DNA of 64,000 nt from Streptomyces sp. C10-9-1 (GTDB taxonomy: Bacteria; Actinomycetota; Actinomycetes; Streptomycetales; Streptomycetaceae), in contig NZ_JANHKP010000018.1 of NCBI RefSeq assembly GCF_024497955.1, positions 62,001 through 126,000 on the forward strand, read 5' to 3'. The position numbers and the translations under genes were made by a program. Positions 25,338 through 34,941 of the stretch are shown here, piece after piece. Numbering within the stretch: the stretch's first letter is position 1; each line of letters begins with the position of its first letter. The notes beneath the pieces were generated by a model. That model was not told where the DNA came from. It ran no database searches and saw nothing but the letters and a program-made list of their open reading frames with translations.

Positions 25338-26206
25338 CCGCCCCCGCCGTCACCGCGCCGGGAAACCCCGACGGCCACGCCGGCCCGCATCCGGCACCCC
25401 CGAGCCGCCTGAGGCGGGAACTGCGCGCGGTCCACGCCCTGGTCCACCGCGACCTGCTGCGCCTGTCCCTGCAGCGCACCCACACCGCGCTGATGCTGAT
25501 CCAGCCGGTGCTCTACCTCTTCATCCTCGGAGGCGGTCTGGCCGCCCTGATCCCCACCGCCGCGCTCGGTGTGGGCTACCAGCTGTACCTCTTCCCCGGC
25601 ATGCTGATGATGACCGTCCAGAGCCCCGCCATCATGGTGGGCATCCGCCTCATCACCGACAAGCAGACCGGGTACCTGCGGGAACTCCTGATGGCCCCGG
25701 TCAGCCGCGCGACCCTGCTCCTGGGCAACTGCGCGGGCGGCACCGTGGTCGCCACCGTCCAGGGCGCCGTCCTGCTCGCCCTGGCCGGCGCGGTCGGCCT
25801 GCCCTACGACCCGCTGCTGCTGGCCCTGCTCCTCACCGGCATGATCCTGGCCTCCTTCACCATCACCGCCCTGGCGCTCGCCCTGGCCGTCAGCCTCGGC
25901 CGCGCCGAGCTCTTCCACATGCTCCTCGGCCTGGTGATGATGCCGCTGCTCTTCCTCTCCGGCGGCTTCTTCCCCCTCGACAACCTCCCCGACTGGGCAC
26001 GCGGACTGGCCGCCCTGAACCCCCTCGCCTACGGCGTGGACCTGCTGCGACGCTCCATCAGCCTGAGCGTGCCCCACGAGGCGACCACGGTCGGCATCGA
26101 GTGGTTCGGCCACCAGCCCCCGCTCCTGTTGGAAGCCGGGGTCCTCCTCACCGCGGGCGTCCTCGCCCTGCTGTACGCCACCCGGCGCTTCAGCCGCCCC
26201 GAGTGA
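25334..26206 (+). CDS. ABC-2 type permease
   Basis: A 290-residue membrane protein with six predicted segments and the ABC-2 signature FLSGGFFPLDNLPDWARGLAAL. Its cytoplasmic N-terminus (~50 residues) is Pro-rich. It pairs with the ATPase whose stop it overlaps, forming an exporter for the adjacent lanthipeptide. Family members with this fold (DrrB, NodJ) form homodimers with two ATPases. After this gene there is a 1.2-kb gap to the LuxR-type regulator. Confidence 0.93.
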   Translation: MTAPAVTAPGNPDGHAGPHPAPPSRLRRELRAVHALVHRDLLRLSLQRTHTALMLIQPVLYLFILGGGLAALIPTAALGVGYQLYLFPGMLMMTVQSPAIMVGIRLITDKQTGYLRELLMAPVSRATLLLGNCAGGTVVATVQGAVLLALAGAVGLPYDPLLLALLLTGMILASFTITALALALAVSLGRAELFHMLLGLVMMPLLFLSGGFFPLDNLPDWARGLAALNPLAYGVDLLRRSISLSVPHEATTVGIEWFGHQPPLLLEAGVLLTAGVLALLYATRRFSRPE

Positions 26207-27418
26207 CCCCGACCGCGCGGGTCGCGGCCGCCCGGGCGGGCGGCCGCGAGCCGCGCGTCGAGCCGCACCGCCACAGATGGTGGACGGGGGCGTCGAGCGG
26301 TACGGGCCGGTGTGAGCCCGGTCGGGGCAGTGGGACGACCCGGAAGGTCCGAGCCGCTGCCGCTTGCGGACCCCCGCCGAAGGCCCGAGCGTGCCGCCTG
26401 TTCCTCGGTTCCGGGCTTCCCCGGTTCGGTTCCCGCGGTGATCCGGCACGTCGGCGCGCGAGAGGCGTCCGTCCGGTGCCGGACCACGAGTGGGTGGCCA
26501 TGACGTCGACCGAGCTGACGGCGTGTCCGCGGTTCCAGCGGCCGGTCAGCGCGCGAGCCGCATGCGGCAGCCGCCCCGCCCTCCTGGACCGGCCGTGGCA
26601 GCGGACCACCCGCCGTCCGCGCACCCGCAGCGCCGCCCGCCGGACTGACGCCCGGAACCGAGGTCGGGAACCGTGGTCGGGAGCCGGCCGGTCGGGAACC
26701 GCGTGGGCTGCCACCGGGCGCCAGGGCTGGCACGACCCGCTCCACCCGGGCTGCGACGCCCGCCCGTGGAGCGGTCGGCAGGGCCGGTGCTCGCGGCGGT
26801 GGCGGCTGCGAGGCGCGCCGGGCGGACGCCTTCGGCATATCCGGGCCTGAGCCTCCTGCGGGACGGGGGCGCCCGGCGCGCCTCGCGGCCCGGCCGCGGT
26901 GGCCTGACGGGCGTCGGCGGGTGCGGGGGCCGCAAGGACGCCTGCTGACGCCAGGACCGGTGAGGTCTCCGGGCGGACCGGCGCCACCCGACGCCCTCAC
27001 CCGTCGACACCGCCACCCGGATCCCACGTCGGTGCCGGTGGTGCGTGCCCGCCCCACGGTGACCTCTCCCGTGCGCCCGAGCCTTCCCGGGCTCCGCGTG
27101 GGAGACCGGGGCCGTGGGGCGAGCCGGTGCGGCGAAGGGCTGCCGAGGCGGCGGGACGGGCCCTCGCGCCGAGTCGCGGGATCGGGTCGCCGCGCGGCCC
27201 GCATGTGCTCGCGACCGGCGCTCACCCCGCATGCCGGGACTCGCCCCCGTGCCGGGAGGGAGGAGTCCTGGTCCGGCCACCGCACCCGGGGCCGGAAGAC
27301 CCCGCTCGCCGGGCGCGCGAAGGGCGGGTTGGGCGGGGGCGGTCGAGCCGGTGGAACGGCCCCGTGGAGCGGGCGCGGGCGGGGCGCGGGAGCCGTCCGC
27401 GCCCCGGGCGGGCGGGTG
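26207..27418. other. 1.2-kb region without a supportable gene
   Basis: All frames give Arg/Pro/Gly-rich translations without motifs, and third-position GC does not favour any frame. It may hold decayed sequence or untranslated regions; I can support no gene or RNA in it. Confidence 0.5.
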
Positions 27419-28051
27419 TCACGCCCAGCCGGCGTCGCGGACGATCCGTATGGCGTCCATCCGGTTGCGGGCGCCCACCTTGCGTATCGCGCTGGCCATG
27501 TAGTTGCGCACGGTGCCCCGCGACAGGTGCAGCAGCGCCGCGATCTCGTCCATCGGCGCGCCCTGGCCCGCGAGCGTGACGACCCTCAGCTCCCGGTGGG
27601 TGAGCGGCGGGGCGGTGGCGTCCAGCAGCGCGAAGGCCAGGGAGGCGTCGAGATGGCGCTCCCCCTTGGCGACCGCGTGCACGGCCGTGATCAGATGCCG
27701 CCGGGAGGCGTTCTTGTCGACCAGGCCGAGGGCTCCGGCGTCCAGGGCCCGGCGCAGCAGGCCGGGCTGCTCGGGTGTGGCCAGGACGACGAGCCCCGGC
27801 TCCCGCCCCCCGGGACCGCCCTGTGCACCGGGGACCGCCTCGCACTGGTTGCAGGAGGCCATGCAGTCCCCGTCCACCACGCGGACGTCCACGGACGGGT
27901 CACCGGAGCCGGCGGCCGGGTGGTGGCCCGTCCGCCGCAGGCAGTCGGAGGGCGTCGTGGAGGTCACCTCCAGCGCCGGGTCGGTACGCAGCAGTTCCAC
28001 CAGAGCCGAGCGGAGCAGCCCCGCATCGTGCACGACCAGCACCCGGACCAT
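27419..28051 (-). CDS. NarL/LuxR-type orphan response regulator with Cys cluster
   Basis: A 210-residue regulator with a receiver-like N-terminus (MVRVLVVHDAGLLRSALVEL) and a LuxR helix-turn-helix C-terminus (LTHRELRVVTLAGQGAPMDE, then LHLSRGTVRNYMAS). The receiver is atypical: the acidic pocket is reduced to HD, the expected phospho-Asp strand reads VRVVDGDC, and three cysteines follow at CMASCNQC plus one in PSDCLRR. It may be controlled by ligand, redox or metal rather than a kinase; no kinase is nearby. RamR-like LuxR regulators control class III lanthipeptide clusters, so a link to the lanL cluster 1.2 kb away is possible. Confidence 0.85.
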   Translation of the reverse strand: MVRVLVVHDAGLLRSALVELLRTDPALEVTSTTPSDCLRRTGHHPAAGSGDPSVDVRVVDGDCMASCNQCEAVPGAQGGPGGREPGLVVLATPEQPGLLRRALDAGALGLVDKNASRRHLITAVHAVAKGERHLDASLAFALLDATAPPLTHRELRVVTLAGQGAPMDEIAALLHLSRGTVRNYMASAIRKVGARNRMDAIRIVRDAGWA

Positions 28052-28864
28052 CCTCAACCCCCTGAGTCGCCGGCGACAGCGCCGGGCACGCCGCAGGCAT
28101 GTGCCCACTCCTCCCAATTGCCCCACTCCACACGGTCGCAACACCGCGCGCGGGGGCACAGGGGGGCGCATTGCGGGCCCGTTGACCTGCCGGGACCATC
28201 CGAAGTGCGCAAAATCGACGGTGTGCCGGACCGCCCCGCACCGGGCGCTCCGGCCCGGTGCCGCACGTGCCCACGTCACACGCGGGCGAGGGCGCCGAGG
28301 AGGTGCCGGGGCCCGACCGCGGCTCCCCGGATCTGACCGATACCCCACGCGCGGCCGCCGGGCGCATCGAGGCGCCCGGGGCAGGCACGGTCCGGCGGCC
28401 GCGCGGGCCCGCCCCGCCCGTGTCCGGCGCAGCGGCGTGGAGCGCACCCGGCCGGGCGCTCCGGCACCCGACCCGCCCCGGCCGCGCCCGACCGGGCGAG
28501 GCTGCGCGGCGACCGGGTGCGGGTCCGCGGCGACCGGGTCGTGCGGGCCGGGCCGGAGTGGTTCGTCCACAGCGCCGTGGAGCCGCGCGGGCCGGTCGGG
28601 CAGGCCGGGTTCGGGGAGGTGGAGGTGGTCGGCGGCTTCGACGGCCGCCCCGGCGACGAGCACGCCGAGCGGCTGGTGGTGCGGGCGGTCCGCGGGGCCC
28701 GAGGGCCGGCGGCGCGCGGGGGCCGCCCCCTTCCCGCAAGCTGCCCCGGGGAGATCACTCCCGCTGCTACCATCGCCGCAGGCCGAGCAGTGTCGTCCCC
28801 GCGCCCGCGGAGGTGGTTTCCGGTGGTCCGCCGAACCACCGGGCGGACCGCACGGAGGAGATCC
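28052..28864. other. Intergenic region upstream of a conserved hypothetical gene
   Basis: About 810 bases. From 28505 to ~28700 the + frame reads a plausible but unrecognised protein-like stretch (RVVRAGPEWFVHSAVEP) with no clear start or family; it is in frame with the downstream gene but separated by low-complexity sequence, so I do not annotate it as coding. The divergent promoters must lie here. Confidence 0.4.
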
Positions 28865-29596
28865 ATGGCATCCGCCGAAGAGGGGCGGCAGCAGCCGGAC
28901 GCGGTCGGCGTCCTCAACGCCAGGCGCACCCTCCTGCAACTCCTGGGCAGGGCCGGGGTCGGCCCCGGCGACGCGGAGGAGCTGATCGGCCTCGTCGAGG
29001 CCGGGGCCGTCTCCCTGGCGCACCGCGAGCTCGCCGGAGCGCAGCGCGGCGCCCCGGCAGGTAAGGAGACGCTCTACCGGGCGGGCTGGCTCGACGGTGT
29101 CCAGGCGGCGACGGCGGACCTCGGCGAACTCGCGGAGCGGGCGGTGCGCGCGGCCCTGGTCCACGACGCCGCGGACGCCCCCGCCGGGGAGCGGCCCCCG
29201 GTGCGCCGGATGGAGGTGGAGCGGGCGAGGGTGGCGGCCACCCCGCTGTACCTGTCGTTCACCACGGTCTCGGACTTCGACCCCGAGGTGTCGGAGCAGG
29301 TGCTCACGGCCGTCCTCGCCACCATGGGAGCCCGGGAGCGGGCCGGGTACGCGGGGCGGCTGGCGGGCTTCGCGGCGGAGCACCGGGAGCAGCTGGAGCG
29401 GTTGTTCGCCCGCTACGGGCCGGGCAGCGGCATCGCCATCCACGGCCGCTACTCGCTGGTCCACTCCCCCACCAGCATCGCCGTCCTGGAGCGGCTCGCG
29501 GCCGCCCCGGGGGAACTCTGGGAGGCATGGGACGCGGGCGAGCTGCCCCCGGCCTGGCTGGAGGGGCTCACGGCAGCCTGGGGCACCGGCTCCTGA
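28865..29596 (+). CDS. Conserved hypothetical protein
   Basis: The 243-residue protein is not recognised. It is predicted helical with YLSFTTVSDFDPEVSEQVL in the middle and a C-terminus reading GRYSLVHSPTSIAVLERL. There is no signal peptide or membrane segment. ATG 28865 has a GGAGGAGATCC site upstream, which fixes the start even though the frame is open further upstream. It precedes the sugar importer operon by 85 bases on the same strand; a functional link is not evident. Confidence 0.75.
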   Translation: MASAEEGRQQPDAVGVLNARRTLLQLLGRAGVGPGDAEELIGLVEAGAVSLAHRELAGAQRGAPAGKETLYRAGWLDGVQAATADLGELAERAVRAALVHDAADAPAGERPPVRRMEVERARVAATPLYLSFTTVSDFDPEVSEQVLTAVLATMGARERAGYAGRLAGFAAEHREQLERLFARYGPGSGIAIHGRYSLVHSPTSIAVLERLAAAPGELWEAWDAGELPPAWLEGLTAAWGTGS

Positions 29597-29681
29597 CGGG
29601 CCCTGCGCCGCCCGGGTGAGCTTGCCGCCCCGGGCCCCGGCGCTGCGCCCCCGGCCGCGGCCCGGGCCCTACGGTCGTGCC

Positions 29682-30977
29682 ATGTCGGGTGAGGGCCGTG
29701 GTGCGGAGCTGTGGAGGGCGGTCGTGGAGCGGCTGCGCCGTCTGATCGTCCTGCCGCTGGTGGCGTCGTTGCTGACGGCCTGCGGCTCGGGGGGTTCCGG
29801 CGGTCCGCCGACGCTGAACTGGTACAACTTCCCCGACGACTCCGGCGCCCTGGCCGAGGCGGCGCAGAACTGCACGCGCGGCTCCGGCGGCCGCTACCGG
29901 ATCGCATACAACAAGCTGCCGCGCACGGCCGACGGGCAGCGCCAGCAGCTGGTGCGCCGGCTGGCGGCCGAGGACCGGTCGATCGACATCATGGGCCTGG
30001 ACGTCACCTGGACCCCGGAGTTCGCCGAGGCAGGCTGGATCCTGCCGTGGAGCGGCGAGGACCGGACGAGGGCCGAGGAGGGCACCCTGAAGGTGCCGCT
30101 GCGGACCGGCACCTGGAACGACCGCCTCTACGCGGTCCCGTACAACACCAACACGCAGCTGCTGTGGTACCGCAGCGACCTCGTGGCGGATCCGCCGGAG
30201 ACCTGGTCCGCGATGCTGGACGAGGCACGGCGCCTCGCCGGGGAGGGCAAACCCCACTACGTCGAGATCCAGGGCGCCCAGTACGAGGGGCTGACCGTCT
30301 GGTTCAACACCCTGGTGGCGAGCGCCGGGGGGTCCGTCCTCAACGCCGAAGCCACCGCCCCCTCCCTCGGCCCGCCGGCCGTCCGGGCCGCCGGCATCAT
30401 GCGGGACCTGGCGCGCTCCCCGGCGGCCGACCCCTCGCTGCCGAACCAGATGGAGGATCAGAACCGGCTCGCGATGGAGGCGGGCACGGCGGCCTTCGAG
30501 CTGAACTACCCCTTCGTGTACCCGGCGATGCAGGCCAACAACCCGGAGCTGTTCGAGCACTTCCGCTGGGCGCCCTACCCCCGGGTGGACGCCTCCCGGC
30601 CCGCCCGGCCCACCATCGGCGGCATCGACCTCGCCGTGGGCGCCTACTCCCGGCACCCGGACCTCGCCTTCGAGGCCGCACTCTGCCTGCGCAACAAGGA
30701 GAACCAGATCAACGCCGCGGTGAAGGGCGGTCTGCCGCCGACCCTGCGCGAGCTCTACTTCGACGAGGAGTTCGTGAAGAGCTATCCGTTCGCGGACGCC
30801 ATCTTCCGGTCCCTGGAGAACGCCAGTGTCCGGCCCCAGACGCCCGCGTACCAGAACGTGTCCATCGTCATCTCGCACACGCTCTCCCCGCCCTCGGCGA
30901 TCGACCCCGAGAGCTCCGTCGAGACCATGTCCACCCAGATCCAGGATGCCCTCGAGTCGAAGGGGCTGGTCCCGTGA
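29682..30977 (+). CDS. ABC sugar-binding lipoprotein (LpqY-like)
   Basis: The 431-residue solute-binding protein has an N-terminal signal with lipobox LLTACGS and a cluster-B (family 1) SBP fold: [61 protein letters not shown] and [19 protein letters not shown]. These motifs resemble mycobacterial LpqY, the trehalose-binding protein, more than maltose binders. It overlaps the first permease by GTGA. The whole unit 29682-34016 corresponds to lpqY-sugA-sugB-sugC. Trehalose or another disaccharide is the likely ligand; specificity is inferred. Confidence 0.9.
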   Translation: MSGEGRGAELWRAVVERLRRLIVLPLVASLLTACGSGGSGGPPTLNWYNFPDDSGALAEAAQNCTRGSGGRYRIAYNKLPRTADGQRQQLVRRLAAEDRSIDIMGLDVTWTPEFAEAGWILPWSGEDRTRAEEGTLKVPLRTGTWNDRLYAVPYNTNTQLLWYRSDLVADPPETWSAMLDEARRLAGEGKPHYVEIQGAQYEGLTVWFNTLVASAGGSVLNAEATAPSLGPPAVRAAGIMRDLARSPAADPSLPNQMEDQNRLAMEAGTAAFELNYPFVYPAMQANNPELFEHFRWAPYPRVDASRPARPTIGGIDLAVGAYSRHPDLAFEAALCLRNKENQINAAVKGGLPPTLRELYFDEEFVKSYPFADAIFRSLENASVRPQTPAYQNVSIVISHTLSPPSAIDPESSVETMSTQIQDALESKGLVP

Positions 30978-31930
30978 GACGGACGGGTACGGAAGAGGGC
31001 GCCCGGGCCGCTGCGGCGGGCGCGAAGGCCCCCGCCGAGGCGGGACGCCTGTCGGAGGGCGCGCGGCAGGAGCGGCGGCTGGGCTGGCTGCTGTGCGCGC
31101 CCGCGGTCCTGGTGATGGTCGCGGTCACCGCCTATCCGATCGGCTACGCGGTCTACCTCTCGCTCCAGCGCTACGACCTCCGCTTCCCGGACCAGGCCGA
31201 GTTCGTGGGCCTGAGCAACTACGGCGCGGTGCTCTCCTCCCCGTTCTGGTGGGAGGCGTTCTGGGTCACCCTGTTCATCACCGTGGTCTCGGTCACCGTC
31301 GAGCTGGTGCTCGGCATGGCGCTGGCGCTGGTGATGCACCGCACCATCGTGGGCCGCGGGACGGTGCGCACCGCCATCCTGGTGCCGTACGGCATCGTCA
31401 CGGTCGTCGCGGCCTTCTCCTGGCAGTACGCCTGGACCCCCGACACGGGCTATCTCGCCGCGCTGCTGCCGGAGGGGGACGCGCCGCTGACGGAGCAGTG
31501 GCCCGCCCTCGGGCTGATCATCCTGGCGGAGGTGTGGAAGACGACCCCGTTCATGGCGCTGCTGCTGCTGGCCGGGCTCGCCCTGGTGCCGGAGGAGACG
31601 CTGCGTGCCGCGATGGTCGACGGAGCCGGTGCCTGGCAGCGGTTCTGGCGGGTCACCCTGCCGCTGATGAAGCCGGCGATCCTGGTGGCGCTGCTGTTCC
31701 GCACCCTCGACGCCTTCCGGGTCTTCGACTCGATCTTCATCCTGACCGCGGGCGCGCACGGGACCGGCTCGGTGTCGATCCTCGGCTACGACAACCTGTT
31801 CACCGCGCTGAACCTGGGAATCGGGTCGGCGATCTCGGTGCTCGTCTTCGTCTGCGTCGCGGTGATCGCCTTCGTCTTCGTCAGACTCTTCGGGGCGGCT
31901 GCCCCCGGATCAGAGCAGGGGGGCCGCTGA
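30974..31930 (+). CDS. ABC sugar permease (SugA-like)
   Basis: A 318-residue inner-membrane permease with six helices following a ~35-residue cytoplasmic N-terminus. The EAA loop reads [20 protein letters not shown] and contacts the ATPase. The start is GTG overlapping the lipoprotein stop; it ends in TGATG with the next permease. It forms half of the importer channel for the LpqY-like receptor. Confidence 0.92.
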   Translation: MRRTGTEEGARAAAAGAKAPAEAGRLSEGARQERRLGWLLCAPAVLVMVAVTAYPIGYAVYLSLQRYDLRFPDQAEFVGLSNYGAVLSSPFWWEAFWVTLFITVVSVTVELVLGMALALVMHRTIVGRGTVRTAILVPYGIVTVVAAFSWQYAWTPDTGYLAALLPEGDAPLTEQWPALGLIILAEVWKTTPFMALLLLAGLALVPEETLRAAMVDGAGAWQRFWRVTLPLMKPAILVALLFRTLDAFRVFDSIFILTAGAHGTGSVSILGYDNLFTALNLGIGSAISVLVFVCVAVIAFVFVRLFGAAAPGSEQGGR

Positions 31931-32763
31931 TGGCCGGCGCAGGAAAGCGGCACCTCACCCGGTGGACCGTCGTCAACGTCCTCGTCGTGGCGTACGCGCT
32001 GTTCCCCGTGTGGTGGATCGTGTCCCTGTCCTTCAAGGACCCCTCCACGCTGACCGACGGGAACTTCATCCCGACCAAGTGGACCTGGGAGAACTACCGG
32101 GGGATCTTCCAGACCTCGGAGTTCACCCGGGCGCTGGTCAACTCGATCGGCATCGCGCTGATCGCGACGTTCATCGCGGTCGTCCTCGGCACCATGGCGG
32201 CCTACGCGGTGGCCCGGCTGCGCTTCCCCGGGAAGCGGCTGCTGATCGGGCTGTCCCTGCTGATCGCGATGTTCCCGCCGATCTCGCTGGTCTCCCCGCT
32301 GTTCAACATCGAACGGGTGCTCGGGATCTTCGACACCTGGCCGGGGCTGATCCTGCCCTACATGACCTTCTCGCTCCCGCTGGCCATCTACACGCTGTCG
32401 GCCTTCTTCCGGGAGATCCCCTGGGACCTGGAGAAGGCCGCGAAGGTCGACGGGGCGACGCCCGCGCAGGCGTTCCGCCTGGTGATCGCGCCGCTCGCCG
32501 CGCCCGGGGTGTTCACGACGGCGATCCTGGTGTTCATCTTCTGCTGGAACGACTTCCTGTTCGCGATCTCGCTGACCTCGACGGAGGCGGCGCGCACGGT
32601 GCCGGCGGCGATCGCGTTCTTCACCGGCAGCAGCCAGTTCCAGCAGCCGACCGGCTCGATCGCCGCAGCCGCCACCGTCATCACCGTGCCGATCATCGTC
32701 TTCGTCCTGCTGTTCCAGCGCCGGATCGTCGCCGGACTGACCTCCGGAGCCGTCAAGGGCTGA
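31930..32763 (+). CDS. ABC sugar permease (SugB-like)
   Basis: A 277-residue permease with six helices; the EAA loop reads [20 protein letters not shown]. The N-terminus [20 protein letters not shown] and [13 protein letters not shown] are typical of the MalG/SugB half. It shares one base with the SugA-like gene and would form the second half of the heterodimeric channel. Confidence 0.92.
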   Translation: MAGAGKRHLTRWTVVNVLVVAYALFPVWWIVSLSFKDPSTLTDGNFIPTKWTWENYRGIFQTSEFTRALVNSIGIALIATFIAVVLGTMAAYAVARLRFPGKRLLIGLSLLIAMFPPISLVSPLFNIERVLGIFDTWPGLILPYMTFSLPLAIYTLSAFFREIPWDLEKAAKVDGATPAQAFRLVIAPLAAPGVFTTAILVFIFCWNDFLFAISLTSTEAARTVPAAIAFFTGSSQFQQPTGSIAAAATVITVPIIVFVLLFQRRIVAGLTSGAVKG

Positions 32764-32834
32764 CCGGCCCACGGTCCGGCCGACGCCCCGCCCCCAGCCG
32801 CCCGCGACACCCCCCTCTGCAAGGAGCACCCACT

Positions 32835-34016
32835 GTGGCCGAGATCGTTCTCGAGGGCATCACGAAGAGGTACCCCGACGGCGCCCTGGCCGTGAAGGAC
32901 GTCGACCTCACCGTGGCGGACGGGGAGTTCGTCATCCTCGTGGGGCCCTCCGGGTGCGGCAAGTCCACCACCCTCAACATGATCGCGGGCCTGGAGGACA
33001 TCACCGAGGGGACGCTGCGCATCGGGGGCGAGGTGGTCAACGACCGTTCGCCCAAGGACCGCGACATCGCCATGGTCTTCCAGAGCTACGCCCTGTACCC
33101 GCACATGAGCGTGCGCGAGAACATGGGGTTCGCCCTGCGGCTGGCCAGGACCGACAAGGAGACCGTGAAGCGCAAGGTCGAGGAGGCGGCGCGGATCCTG
33201 GACCTGACCGACCACCTCGACCGCAAGCCCGCCAACCTCTCCGGCGGCCAGCGCCAGCGGGTCGCCATGGGCCGGGCGATCGTGCGCAGCCCCAAGGCGT
33301 TCCTGATGGACGAGCCGCTGTCCAACCTCGACGCCAAGCTGCGGGTGCAGATGCGCACCCAGATCTCCCGCCTCCAGCAGCGGCTCGGCACGACGACCGT
33401 GTACGTGACGCACGACCAGACGGAGGCCATGACGCTCGGGGACCGGGTGGTGGTGATGCGCGGCGGGGTGGTCCAGCAGGTCGGCACTCCGCAGCACCTC
33501 TACGACCAGCCGCACAACCTGTTCGTGGCGGGCTTCATCGGCTCCCCCGCGATGAACTTCCTGCACGCCGTGCTGGAGGAGGGCGTCCTGCGGACCGCGG
33601 TGGGCGACCTGCCCCTGGCGCCGGAGGTGCTGCGGCGCCTGGAGGAGCAGGACGCGCCGCGCGACCTGATCGTGGGGCTGCGTCCGGAGGCGTTCGAGGA
33701 CGCCGCGCTGGTGGACCCGGACCGGGAGGGGGCCCGCTTCACGGCCACCGTGGACGTGGTCGAGTCGCTCGGCTCGGACGTCTTCGCGCACTTCACCGAG
33801 GAGGGCTGGGAGCCGGCGGTCTCCGCCGAACTGGCCGAGCTGGCGGCGGACTCGGGGGTCGCGGAGTCGGGGGGCGACGGGCACCAGATCGTGACCCGTC
33901 TCAGTACGGCGACGGGGGTGCGCGAGGGCCGCGAGGCCGAGCTGTACGTGGACACCTCGGGCATGCACGTCTTCGATCCGGCGACCGGCGCGAACCTCAC
34001 CCGTCACGGGGAGTGA
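32835..34016 (+). CDS. ABC sugar-importer ATPase (SugC/UgpC/MsiK-like)
   Basis: The 393-residue ATPase has Walker A GPSGCGKSTT, Q-loop VFQSYALYPHMSV, signature LSGGQRQRVAMGRAI, Walker B AFLMDEPLSNLDAKLR and THDQTEAMTLGDR, plus a C-terminal OB-type regulatory domain (~150 residues, GLRPEAFEDA). A GTG start follows AAGGAGCACC. It belongs with the LpqY-SugAB genes 72 bases upstream. Most streptomycete sugar importers lack their own ATPase and share MsiK, so a dedicated one is notable. The last 13 bases overlap the convergent PPTase gene. Confidence 0.93.
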   Translation: MAEIVLEGITKRYPDGALAVKDVDLTVADGEFVILVGPSGCGKSTTLNMIAGLEDITEGTLRIGGEVVNDRSPKDRDIAMVFQSYALYPHMSVRENMGFALRLARTDKETVKRKVEEAARILDLTDHLDRKPANLSGGQRQRVAMGRAIVRSPKAFLMDEPLSNLDAKLRVQMRTQISRLQQRLGTTTVYVTHDQTEAMTLGDRVVVMRGGVVQQVGTPQHLYDQPHNLFVAGFIGSPAMNFLHAVLEEGVLRTAVGDLPLAPEVLRRLEEQDAPRDLIVGLRPEAFEDAALVDPDREGARFTATVDVVESLGSDVFAHFTEEGWEPAVSAELAELAADSGVAESGGDGHQIVTRLSTATGVREGREAELYVDTSGMHVFDPATGANLTRHGE

Positions 34017-34666
34017 GGCGGCGGATCACCGGACGTACGCGGCTCTTCGGGTCCCCGGGGGGCCCGGGGCGGCCGCAGGGAGAAGACCACGGCCGGCGCG
34101 CCCGTGGCGACGGCGGCGACCGCGCCGGTGCGGGCGTCGCTCCACACCCGCACGCCGGGCGCCTGCCCTCCTGCCTTGAGGAGGGCCTCGAAGCGGACCC
34201 AGGCGCGCAGCCTGCCGGCGTCCCCGGGGCCCGCCGCCCGCAGTTCGGCCTCGGTCAGCAGCCGGCGCAGCGTCCGGGCGGACGCCGGGCGGCGGACGGC
34301 CGGCTCGACGTCGACCCCCGTGGGTCCGGGCCCCGCCGCGGCGGCGACCACCCCGTCCGCGTGGCTGAGGCTGACCCCGAGGCCCGGGTGGCCGGGCAGG
34401 TAGGGGCGGCCGTGGCCGAGCTTTCCGCAGTCGGGGCAGCGCTGGGCGAGTTCCGTGTCCCCGGGCGGGCGCCCGGTCAGGCGGGAGACGCACAGCCGGA
34501 GCAGGAGCCGGGAGGCCAGCACGTCGTCCCGGCGCGCCGGCAGGCGGATCGCGGCCAGGCGGCGGGCCTCCCAGGGGGCGAGCAGGTCCTCGCTCAGGCC
34601 GGGGAGGGCCAGCACCTCCCGGGTGGCGCCCACCCCGGCGAGGGCGGGGCCGGGCGCCGCCGCCAC
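34004..34666 (-). CDS. 4'-phosphopantetheinyl transferase
   Basis: The ~220-residue Sfp-type enzyme would convert the neighbouring apo-carrier protein to holo form using CoA. Visible motifs are GVSLSHADGVVAAA, the Mg-binding GPTGVDVEPA, and LRAWVRFEALLKAGG (the W-x-x-x-E-A-x-x-K helix). The cysteine pair in CPDCGKLGHGRP is a common extra in actinomycete homologues. GTG 34666 is the best start; it follows the carrier protein stop by 8 bases, so they are cotranscribed. Presence of a dedicated PPTase implies a self-contained carrier-protein system. Confidence 0.88.
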   Translation of the reverse strand: MAAAPGPALAGVGATREVLALPGLSEDLLAPWEARRLAAIRLPARRDDVLASRLLLRLCVSRLTGRPPGDTELAQRCPDCGKLGHGRPYLPGHPGLGVSLSHADGVVAAAAGPGPTGVDVEPAVRRPASARTLRRLLTEAELRAAGPGDAGRLRAWVRFEALLKAGGQAPGVRVWSDARTGAVAAVATGAPAVVFSLRPPRAPRGPEEPRTSGDPPPHSP

Positions 34667-34674
34667 GGTCCGGT

Positions 34675-34905
34675 TCAGCCGGCGGCGCTGAGGAAGCGCT
34701 CCCGGACGCGGGCGAGGGTGCGGAAGTCGTCGATGGTGGCCTCCTGGAGGTCGATGGAGGTGCCGGAGATCTCCTCCAGGAGGTCGACGAACTCCAGGAA
34801 GTCCATGGAGTCGATGAGCCGGGCCTCGACGAGGTCCTCGTCGGCGTCGATCGGCCCGTCGAGTCCGGGGTTCTTCTCGTGGAGCCAGGCGGCGACACGG
34901 TCCAT
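34675..34905 (-). CDS. Stand-alone acyl/peptidyl carrier protein
   Basis: A 76-residue acidic four-helix carrier protein. The phosphopantetheine site is Ser33 in ARLIDSMDFLEFVDLLEE, and the third helix has ISGTSIDLQEATIDDF. It lies between a PPTase and an amino acid:carrier-protein ligase on the same strand, so the ligase probably loads an amino acid onto its phosphopantetheine thiol and the PPTase activates it. Confidence 0.93.
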   Translation of the reverse strand: MDRVAAWLHEKNPGLDGPIDADEDLVEARLIDSMDFLEFVDLLEEISGTSIDLQEATIDDFRTLARVRERFLSAAG

Positions 34906-34941
34906 GGTGCGGTTCCACTCCTCGTGGTGCGGTGGGGTCGG

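Noticed and set aside
26207-27418. Possible genes in the gap after the lanthipeptide exporter
   Set aside because: Overlapping frames in both strands are equally open, with no ribosome site, motif or third-position bias.
28505-28700. Protein-like stretch (RVVRAGPEWFVHS) upstream of the hypothetical gene at 28865
   Set aside because: No start, no family and separated from the gene by low-complexity sequence; noted only as a possible remnant.
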